This document shows positions 1 to 5,527 of a DNA stretch of 12,929 nt, piece by piece (position 1 is the first letter of the stretch; each line of letters begins with the position of its first letter). The DNA comes from Gammaproteobacteria bacterium (lineage in GTDB: Bacteria; Pseudomonadota; Gammaproteobacteria; Pseudomonadales; Azotimanducaceae): positions 1 to 12,929 of the forward strand of contig PBQQ01000044.1 in the NCBI GenBank assembly GCA_002725095.1. Direction: 5' to 3'. Made by a program: the position numbers and the translations under genes. The notes beneath the pieces are model-generated. The model was given only the letters and a program-made list of their open reading frames with translations. It searched no databases and was not told where the DNA came from.

Positions 1-22
1 GTCGCGCCGAAAAGATCCTACG

Positions 23-44
23 ACTGCGTACACCGCAGTTTTTT
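23..44 (+). terminator. Rho-independent terminator of an upstream gene outside the window
   Basis: A perfect 6-bp stem, ACTGCG (23-28) with CGCAGT (34-39), encloses the 5-nt loop TACAC and runs into a six-T tract (39-44). This is the layout of an intrinsic terminator read on the + strand. It would end a gene lying left of the window. The stem is short, so strength is uncertain. Confidence 0.5.
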
Positions 45-517
45 ACTTTCATTGTTGAAAGCCGACCACGCGCCCGGACAAATCTCTAGTTGGCCCCGGC
101 GTAACCACAAAATCTAACGCTGCGCACCTTTTGAGGTCGTGTGGCCGCAACTGTTGGTGCCAATACTATTGGTTACTTATGAGCCAGTGCCGGGTTACGC
201 CAACACGACATTTCCCGAGCGGCGATTTTATACCACAAGAGCATTTCAAAATCTTAAAAATCCGGAAGGTTTTGGAGCAAATATTGAGCCAGAGGTCTAC
301 TCAGATTAGACGCTGCGGTCGATGCGCTTAAGAATGTTCAACGCAGCTGGAGCTGCCTACAACCCCTGAGTTTTACGGGACCTATCGACATCTACTAACG
401 GGTCTAGCGGAGATTTGGTCCTGATCAATCTCGGAACAAGGACCGACTGTCACCTCTCACGAACCCTTGACCATAACTGCGCTAGTTTCTGCAGTTCGTC
501 TAAGCCTTGAGAGAGTC
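45..517. other. Gene-poor stretch upstream of the FAD oxidoreductase
   Basis: I find no convincing coding region here. The open frames are short, lack ribosome binding sites and give unstructured, Cys/Arg-rich translations. Three small symmetric elements are visible: GTCTA-N7-TAGAC at 295-311, the 14-bp palindrome GCAGCT-gg-AGCTGC at 343-356, and a GTCTAGCGG word at 402-410 that recurs at 2969-2977. A TTGACC at 467-472 resembles a -35 box, but no good -10 follows at 16-18 bp. The stretch could be a long leader or regulatory region, a decayed gene, or hold an unrecognised small RNA. Confidence 0.4.
343..356. repeat. 14-bp near-palindrome in the upstream region
   Basis: GCAGCT (343-348) and AGCTGC (351-356) are perfect inverted arms separated by GG. 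It lies about 160 bp upstream of the FAD oxidoreductase start in non-coding sequence. It may be an operator or chance. Confidence 0.3.
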
Positions 518-1480
518 ATGAAAAATTTCGCCCTAATCGGTGCTGGTATTTGTGGCCTGCGGTGCGCAGAACTATTAGAGAAAGGTGGTCTTACTGTCCA
601 ACTTTTTGACAAAGCACGCGGCGTCGGTGGGCGGTTAGCCACACGCCGGCATGAGCGCTGGCGTTTCGATCACGGTTCACCGAGTTTACATGGCGACGAC
701 GACAAGTGGCTTACGTGTATCAGTCGCTATCCTAAGTGGACATCCGGCGACAACTCAATGAACACGCATCTGCCCGAAAATGGCGTTAACCAAATGGCGA
801 AGGACCATGCCAGCCAACTCAATGTTCAATTGAACTGTCTCATCCGAAGCATCGAGCGTAGCAATGAGGGGTGGCACTTGCTTGACGAGGACGGCAACCC
901 TTACGGTCCATTCGAAACATTGATCATCACCGCTCCTTGCCCGCAAACCCAAATGCTGATCGAAACACTTGAGACAGCATTGCTACAACAGTTGAAAGAC
1001 GTGCGCATGACCCCTGCATGGGTAATGATGCTCGTCGCCGCCCAGCCATTAATCGCAACGCATCAGCTATGCCCTAACCATTCTTTAATCCGTCGCATCA
1101 GCGCAGAGCATTCAAAACCCGGCCGCGCATTAGATCCGGGAGAACACAGCTATGTTCTGGAGACTACGAGTGAATGGAGCAAGCAGCATGAAGAGGACAG
1201 CCCAGCTGCAGTCGAAGCAAGCATCCTTAGTGCTCTGATGAGAATTACCACCACTGCGGTAAATCCGATGCACTGTGCGGTGCACCGGTGGCGCTACGCG
1301 CATACCGAGCATCCATTGGGCCGGCCATACCTGATCGACCCGCAACTGAAATTGGCGGTAACGGGTGATTGGTGTCTGGGAGACGGCGCTAGCAGCGCGT
1401 ACCGAAGTGGCGAACTGCTGGCAAACGCGTTACTAGATCCTGAACCGGATGATGTTCGGGAAACCCAGCACTTCCGTTGA
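518..1480 (+). CDS. NAD(P)/FAD-dependent oxidoreductase, renalase/amine-oxidase-like
   Basis: A 320-residue flavoprotein. The N-terminus is a Rossmann FAD-binding fold: GAGICG at residues 8-13, an acidic residue closing strand 2 (D31), then the DKARGVGGR stretch at 31-39, typical of the flavin-containing amine oxidase/renalase group. The C-terminus has a GDWCLGDG segment (283-290) followed by a small-residue helix with SGELLANAL, matching the second FAD-contact region of these proteins. No signal peptide, so cytoplasmic. ATG 518 is chosen over the upstream TTG at 467 because GxGxxG then sits right at the N-terminus and a GAGAGAG purine stretch precedes the ATG. Family members oxidise amines, dihydronicotinamides or carotenoid precursors; the substrate cannot be read here. 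A carotenoid role is tempting because the desaturase and carotenoid oxygenase lie downstream, but they are separated by an opposite-strand gene and a terminator. Confidence 0.88.
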   Translation: MKNFALIGAGICGLRCAELLEKGGLTVQLFDKARGVGGRLATRRHERWRFDHGSPSLHGDDDKWLTCISRYPKWTSGDNSMNTHLPENGVNQMAKDHASQLNVQLNCLIRSIERSNEGWHLLDEDGNPYGPFETLIITAPCPQTQMLIETLETALLQQLKDVRMTPAWVMMLVAAQPLIATHQLCPNHSLIRRISAEHSKPGRALDPGEHSYVLETTSEWSKQHEEDSPAAVEASILSALMRITTTAVNPMHCAVHRWRYAHTEHPLGRPYLIDPQLKLAVTGDWCLGDGASSAYRSGELLANALLDPEPDDVRETQHFR

Positions 1481-1489
1481 GGATTCTCT

Positions 1490-1524
1490 GGGAGCGACGG
1501 CGCGCTTACGCCGGAGGCTCTTTT
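1490..1524 (+). terminator. Rho-independent terminator of the FAD oxidoreductase gene
   Basis: Just after the stop codon, GGCG (1499-1502) pairs with CGCC (1509-1512) around a 6-nt loop. The stem extends through a C-G pair, a tandem G-A mismatch, another C-G pair, a one-base bulge and GAG/CTC (1492-1494 with 1518-1520), followed by TTTT (1521-1524). The left arm is GC-rich and the tail is short. The right half overlaps the 3' end of the opposite-strand small gene. Confidence 0.45.
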
Positions 1525-1790
1525 AAATTATCCGCTGCTAACTCCGTCGCCAGAGCCCTCTCCGCGTCAGCAGCAATGCTCACCATCGTGATATTACATA
1601 CGATTTGGCGTTCTAACTGACTCACATCTTGCGCAATGAAGCCCAAAATGCCTACACAAGCACGGTAGGTGGGTTCGAAATACTGATTGTCTATAAAGAC
1701 GATCGCACGGTTGCTGTTTAAGCTCAGCAAAACAAATAACAGCGCGAATATTGCCAACCCTCGAAACCAACGCGCAGACAGCACATTCAT
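1506..1790 (-). CDS. Small signal-anchored or secreted protein, unknown function
   Basis: A 94-residue protein I do not recognise. The ATG at 1790 is preceded by AGAGGAG at an 8-nt gap, one of the best ribosome binding sites in the window. An upstream in-frame start at 1847 would add 19 residues but falls inside the apparent promoter. Residues 1-29 look like a signal peptide or anchor: R7 and R10, a hydrophobic run of about 13 residues at 11-23, then SNRA. The mature part has two cysteines (C45, C65) about 20 residues apart that could form a periplasmic disulfide, and an alanine/glutamate-rich helical tail (73-88). It is alone on its strand between two + genes and shares its 98-bp upstream region with the desaturase operon, so the two may be co-regulated. 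Function is unknown. Confidence 0.65.
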   Translation of the reverse strand: MNVLSARWFRGLAIFALLFVLLSLNSNRAIVFIDNQYFEPTYRACVGILGFIAQDVSQLERQIVCNITMVSIAADAERALATELAADNLKEPPA

Positions 1791-1820
1791 AGCAGCAACT
1801 CCTCTGTACTCGCGCAACCA

Positions 1821-1872
1821 TTGTGGCCAGACATGTTCGTTCACCATATACTATCTCGCTCGCGTTCGACAA
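1821..1872. promoter_or_regulatory. Overlapping divergent promoters sharing one -10 region
   Basis: On the minus strand TTGTCG (1872-1867) and TATATG (1850-1845) are separated by 16 bp, each 4 of 6 to the sigma-70 consensus, about 48 bp before the small-protein start. On the + strand TATACT (1847-1852, 5 of 6) lies about 37 bp before the GTG at 1889; its -35 is weak (TTGTGG at 1821 is 20 bp away). The two -10 boxes overlap over TATA, so one melted region could serve both directions. Sequence-based prediction only. Confidence 0.35.
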
Positions 1873-1888
1873 CACAGGCACTACTGAC

Positions 1889-2080
1889 GTGAAACTGCTG
1901 GGTTTTCTTTTTTCGCCTCTGGTATTCGGATTGGCTTTTCTAGCGCCGTTAATCGGCCAATCGCTGCTCGCGCTGAATTGGCAAATCGCGGGCGTCGATA
2001 CGATCTGCGTAGGTCTTGTGATCGGCGGCGGGCTTGGACTTATGGCGCAAATTCGTGGCTCCTGGTTTTGGGTAAGGTGA
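1889..2080 (+). CDS. Small two-helix membrane protein coupled to the desaturase
   Basis: A 63-residue hydrophobic protein, unrecognised. Two likely membrane segments are visible: residues 3-28 (LLGF...LLAL) and about 37-56 (a glycine-rich segment containing IGGGLGL), with a short Arg/Trp tail. I prefer GTG 1889 (M-KLLGF) because the ATG at 1823 lies upstream of the predicted -10 box and adds a polar N-terminal stretch; the ribosome site before 1889 is weak. Its stop overlaps the desaturase start in TGATG, implying translational coupling and shared dosage. By analogy with other tiny membrane partners it could stabilise or deliver electrons to the desaturase, but no redox or metal motif is visible, so that is speculation. 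Confidence 0.6.
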   Translation: MKLLGFLFSPLVFGLAFLAPLIGQSLLALNWQIAGVDTICVGLVIGGGLGLMAQIRGSWFWVR

Positions 2081-2952
2081 TGAGCAACATCGACTATGCA
2101 CATCTAGACAACACCAGCGATATCGACAAAACCGAGCGCTTAATCGCGGCCAAGTACACGCGGATTGTGCCTTGGGGCGCTGTGGTCTGGGCCTTCAGCA
2201 ATTTGGCGGTTTGGTTGTCGCTGTGGCCTCTGGTGCTGCTCGACATCATGCCGTTATGGCTGGGCTTCATCATTGCGTCCATCAACGTCAGCCTCTCTTA
2301 CCTGCCCTCCCACGAGGCTCAGCACAATATCATCGCGCGTCGCGGGCAACGTCTGCGCTGGCTCAACGAATTGGTAGGTCACACCTCGGTTATTCCCTTA
2401 GCGCAGCCTTATCGAGTACTGCGCGACACCCATATGGAACACCACGCGCACACTAACGACCCGCATTTGGACCCAGATTACTCGGTTCATGCGCCGGGCG
2501 ATTTCGCATTCTTGATCAACAGCATTAAGCGCCGCCAACCCGGCTCCGACGCAAACCAAGATTATGCAAATGCACTGCAGCGCAAGGGTAAGAGCCATGT
2601 ATTAATAGACGCGCTGGTTTATGAATTTGTGTACTTAGGATTCTTAGTCGGCATGGCGTGGAGCGGCTACGCACTTGAAGCGGCGCTGCTGTGGTGGCTA
2701 CCGCGGCATATTGCACTCACCTACATTCAATACTATTTAAGCTGGGCGCCTCACCATCCGGGCAACGCTAAGGGTCGCTATCAAAACACCCGGGGGTTCA
2801 AAAGCCAACTCGGTAATCTGCTGTCATTAGGCATGCAGTACCACATCGTACATCACCTCTACCCGCGCATTCCGCTGAGCAAAACACCCGCCGCATACAG
2901 AGAACTGAAACCTATTCTGCAACAGCGCGGTTGCGATCTGGGTGATCTCTAA
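2080..2952 (+). CDS. Membrane di-iron desaturase/hydroxylase, CrtR/fatty-acid desaturase type
   Basis: A 290-residue integral membrane enzyme with the three histidine boxes of the desaturase/hydroxylase superfamily: HEAQH (78-82), HMEHH (118-122) and HIVHH (255-259), plus HH at 225-226. Hydrophobic stretches lie at about 33-75, before the first box, and at about 176-220. The second box continues into a TNDPHLDPD stretch, which resembles cyanobacterial CrtR beta-carotene hydroxylases more than acyl-lipid desaturases. The start is ATG 2080, overlapping the previous stop with AAGG just upstream. The superfamily uses O2 and reduced electron carrier to hydroxylate or desaturate at the inner membrane. 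With a carotenoid oxygenase 94 bp downstream, a carotenoid or apocarotenoid substrate is the best guess; a fatty acid remains possible. No ferredoxin or reductase gene is adjacent. Confidence 0.88.
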   Translation: MSNIDYAHLDNTSDIDKTERLIAAKYTRIVPWGAVVWAFSNLAVWLSLWPLVLLDIMPLWLGFIIASINVSLSYLPSHEAQHNIIARRGQRLRWLNELVGHTSVIPLAQPYRVLRDTHMEHHAHTNDPHLDPDYSVHAPGDFAFLINSIKRRQPGSDANQDYANALQRKGKSHVLIDALVYEFVYLGFLVGMAWSGYALEAALLWWLPRHIALTYIQYYLSWAPHHPGNAKGRYQNTRGFKSQLGNLLSLGMQYHIVHHLYPRIPLSKTPAAYRELKPILQQRGCDLGDL

Positions 2953-2967
2953 GTCAAAGCCTAGGGC

Positions 2968-2988
2968 TGTCTAGCGGCCGATTAGACA
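2968..2988. repeat. TGTCTA-N9-TAGACA inverted repeat upstream of the carotenoid oxygenase
   Basis: TGTCTA (2968-2973) and TAGACA (2983-2988) are perfect inverted arms around a GC-rich 9-nt centre. It lies in the 94-bp gap between the desaturase and the carotenoid oxygenase, 58 bp before the latter's ATG. A related GTCTA-N7-TAGAC occurs at 295-311. It could be an operator or a weak mRNA hairpin; there is no T tract, so it is not a terminator. Confidence 0.3.
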
Positions 2989-3046
2989 CTGGCATTCGTG
3001 CGCGTATCCCCTCAATATGGCGACTGAATATCGTTGGGGAGCGAGC

Positions 3047-4390
3047 ATGGAAAAGCAAAACACAGCCTGGTTCTTGCGCGGCAATTGGGCGCCAACACAA
3101 CAAGAGCACACCAGCACTGAACTCAAAATCGAAGGCAGCATTCCGCCTGAACTGAACGGCGTTTATCTGCGCACTGGGCCTAACCCAGCGTCGGGCAGCG
3201 GCGATCATTGGTTTCTTGGAGACGGCATGGTGCACGGCATTCGCCTGAGCAATGGCAACGCCGAGTGGTACCGCAACCGCTTTGTGCAAACGCCGGACAT
3301 TACTGATCCGCTGACCGATCCAATGGGTGGCCTGGGCGATCTGCGCCGCGGCAAGGGCAACACCCACATCATGGCCCACAACAAAAAGATTCTATGTTTA
3401 GAAGAAGCGCACTGGCCTTGGACAATTGATGCCGATCTAAACACCGTGGGCTGCGAAAACTTCGATGGCGCACTCACCTGCTCAATGACTGCACACCCAA
3501 AAATTTGTCCGGTTACCGGCGAATTGCTGGCGTTCAGTTACTTCTCCTTCGAACAGCCTTATTTGCAGTACATTCGGGTTGGCGCAGACGGAAAGCTGAA
3601 ACAAATTGAGGGCATTGAGTTACCCGAAATGGTCATGATGCATGACTTCAACATCACCGAGAACTATGTCATTTTTATGGACCTGCCGTTGGCCTTGGAT
3701 CTCAACTTGCTCGCCAGCGGTATTCCATTCCGCTTCAAGCGCGAAAACCAAGCGCGCCTTGGCGTTATGCCGCGTAACGGTAGCGCTGATGATATTCGTT
3801 GGTTCGAGATCGACCCTTGTTACGTCTTCCACCAAGTAAACGCCTGGGAACAGGGCGATATCATCACCTTGTTCGTGTCTAAGCAAAATTCTGCCTTTGG
3901 CGCCGACTCTGGGGACTTTTCTGAGGTATCACGCTTGCATCGTTGGCAAATTAATCTCGCCACCGGCCAAGTAACAGAAGATAAAGTCGACGACCGCCCA
4001 GGTGACTTTGGTAGAGTAAACGACCACTTCGTTGGCCAACAAAGCCAATTTGGCTACTTAATGGCTCTGGATGGCGAAGGCAACAGTGAAGAACCAAGCT
4101 ATGGCCCCAAGCTCTACCAGTACGATTTGATTAGCGGCCACTGCAACGAACACTTCTTAGGCAAAGGCACCCGCGGCGCTGAACCCGCATATGCGGCGGT
4201 CCCATCCTCCAAGGCAGAAAACGATGGTTGGGTAATGTGCTTGGTGCATAACGAGCACAACAACAAATCCAAGCTCGTCATCATCGATGCCGACAATTTT
4301 TCTGCAGCTCCGGTCGCGAGCATCGAGTTGCCCTATCCGGTGCCCTACGGCGCCCACGGCAACTGGATCGAGGATCGACAGCTGAATTAA
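3047..4390 (+). CDS. Carotenoid cleavage oxygenase (RPE65/CCD family)
   Basis: A 447-residue non-heme iron(II) oxygenase, normal length for bacterial members. The four iron-binding histidines of the seven-bladed propeller are all visible: H150 (MTAHPK), H199 (MMHDF), H262 (FHQVNAW) and H437 (GAHGNW). Second-shell glutamates are likely E120 and E379 (GAEP). Family landmarks GVYLRTGPNP (38-47) and LGDGMVHG (57-64) are present. ATG 3047 is chosen for its GGGGAG ribosome site; a start at 3017 lacks one. The family cleaves carotenoid, apocarotenoid or stilbene double bonds with O2. As I recall it, lignostilbene-cleaving relatives carry a lysine one residue before the second-shell Glu; here that residue is E119, favouring a carotenoid-type substrate. 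The desaturase/hydroxylase just upstream supports this. No signal peptide; membrane association would be monotopic. Confidence 0.93.
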   Translation: MEKQNTAWFLRGNWAPTQQEHTSTELKIEGSIPPELNGVYLRTGPNPASGSGDHWFLGDGMVHGIRLSNGNAEWYRNRFVQTPDITDPLTDPMGGLGDLRRGKGNTHIMAHNKKILCLEEAHWPWTIDADLNTVGCENFDGALTCSMTAHPKICPVTGELLAFSYFSFEQPYLQYIRVGADGKLKQIEGIELPEMVMMHDFNITENYVIFMDLPLALDLNLLASGIPFRFKRENQARLGVMPRNGSADDIRWFEIDPCYVFHQVNAWEQGDIITLFVSKQNSAFGADSGDFSEVSRLHRWQINLATGQVTEDKVDDRPGDFGRVNDHFVGQQSQFGYLMALDGEGNSEEPSYGPKLYQYDLISGHCNEHFLGKGTRGAEPAYAAVPSSKAENDGWVMCLVHNEHNNKSKLVIIDADNFSAAPVASIELPYPVPYGAHGNWIEDRQLN

Positions 4391-4399
4391 TCGCGTGGT

Positions 4400-5494
4400 T
4401 TATTCTCCCAACAAACCGACCGCATAGTAGGAATCCACAGTGTCTCTGACGGTGGTTTCTAAATCGAAAGTCTCCAGACCGAGCTCTTGCTTGGCCAGCA
4501 GACAGTATGCCCGTGGCGCGTCATAAGTCGGCTTTGCTGGAACCTCGTCATTATCTGCCTGCATAGGCTCGCCACCGATTTCGTCAACCATTGGGAACAG
4601 CGATTCCAGCAGCGCTTGCAACTGCCAAGTAAATAACTCACCGCTGCGATCCGCGGCCGCCAAGATATAACGACTGCCATTCGCGCCCTGGGTGGTCTCC
4701 ATACATAAACGATGCGCACGCGCGACATCGCGCACATCCACACAATTCCACAACATCCGACCTTCGCGCCCACCTTTGTAGGGCTGCCCTTGCATCATAC
4801 GTTTGATGTGATTTTGCCAGCTCCAGCCTTGGTCGTTGTTACTCGCAATCAGCGGCCCAATAACGTGTAAGGGTAAGATCGCCAGCGCTTCAAAGCCGCC
4901 ATTAGCCTCGGCTTCGGCATAAATGAGTTTTTCGGTGTTAGCTTTGGCCATGGCATAAGCAATGTCGCGATCTTTCGCTATTTGCTCATCGCTCCAGCGA
5001 CCCTTATACGCGTCTACATTATCTCCACACCAATCTTTTTCGGTGAACACATAGCCTTCGGGACGCGGATGACCAACAGCCGCAAAAGACGAGGTAAAGA
5101 CAAATCGTTTAACGCTCCCTGAACGCTTTACCGACTCGATAACATGCGCGTTTTCCTTAAAGCAGCCGTCGTAGACCTGTTGCGGGGTTTCGCGGTTAAA
5201 GCCCACCGTTGCACCCGCATGGATAACCGCAGAGCAGCCCTTAAAGGCCTCGTCATAACTGTTAGGCTTAAACAGATCAGCCTCGTATAACGACACGTGA
5301 CCTCGCAAACCGTCATTGTTCAGATCGAGTAAGTGCGCGGTCTTTGCCGGATTACTGGCATCGCGCACGCAAGCACGCACCTCGTAACCCTGTTCCATAC
5401 AATCGTGAACAATCCAAGAGCCGATATAACCACTGGCACCGGTTACCGCGACCGGTCCATCCGCTGGCGACACTGCGTATTTATGAGCAGACAT
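4400..5494 (-). CDS. NAD(P)-dependent extended SDR, dihydroflavonol-4-reductase-like
   Basis: A 364-residue extended short-chain dehydrogenase/reductase. The nucleotide-binding motif GASGYIG is at 19-25 and an arginine after strand 2 (R44, CVRD) suggests NADPH preference. The active site is Ser/Thr at 134-136 (FTSSF) with Y180-x3-K184. Overall layout matches the dihydroflavonol reductase/epimerase group, which reduces ketones or oxidises alcohols on bulky ring substrates such as flavonoids and 3-beta-hydroxysteroids. The start is fixed by GGGGAGG four bases before the ATG. It is the last gene of the minus-strand operon, 33 bp after the GH3 stop. In context it may interconvert a hydroxyl and ketone on the aglycone released by the glycosidase. 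Its stop lies 9 bp from the stop of the convergent carotenoid oxygenase gene and no terminator is evident between them. Confidence 0.88.
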   Translation of the reverse strand: MSAHKYAVSPADGPVAVTGASGYIGSWIVHDCMEQGYEVRACVRDASNPAKTAHLLDLNNDGLRGHVSLYEADLFKPNSYDEAFKGCSAVIHAGATVGFNRETPQQVYDGCFKENAHVIESVKRSGSVKRFVFTSSFAAVGHPRPEGYVFTEKDWCGDNVDAYKGRWSDEQIAKDRDIAYAMAKANTEKLIYAEAEANGGFEALAILPLHVIGPLIASNNDQGWSWQNHIKRMMQGQPYKGGREGRMLWNCVDVRDVARAHRLCMETTQGANGSRYILAAADRSGELFTWQLQALLESLFPMVDEIGGEPMQADNDEVPAKPTYDAPRAYCLLAKQELGLETFDLETTVRDTVDSYYAVGLLGE

Positions 5495-5527
5495 ATTTCC
5501 TCCCCGAAAAAAATTCCCGTAACCCGT

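Noticed and set aside
1..90. Open frames entering from the left edge on either strand, e.g. a minus-strand ATG at 52
   Set aside because: Too short to judge, no ribosome site for the minus ATG, and the terminator hairpin at 23-44 argues that coding has ended.
131..331. 66-residue + strand open frame in the left gene-poor stretch
   Set aside because: The translation is Cys/Arg-rich with no hydrophobic core or motif and no ribosome binding site.
1594..2103. 169-residue reverse-strand open frame
   Set aside because: It overlaps both the small signal-anchored gene and the coupled membrane protein/desaturase start in other frames, and the translation is low-quality.
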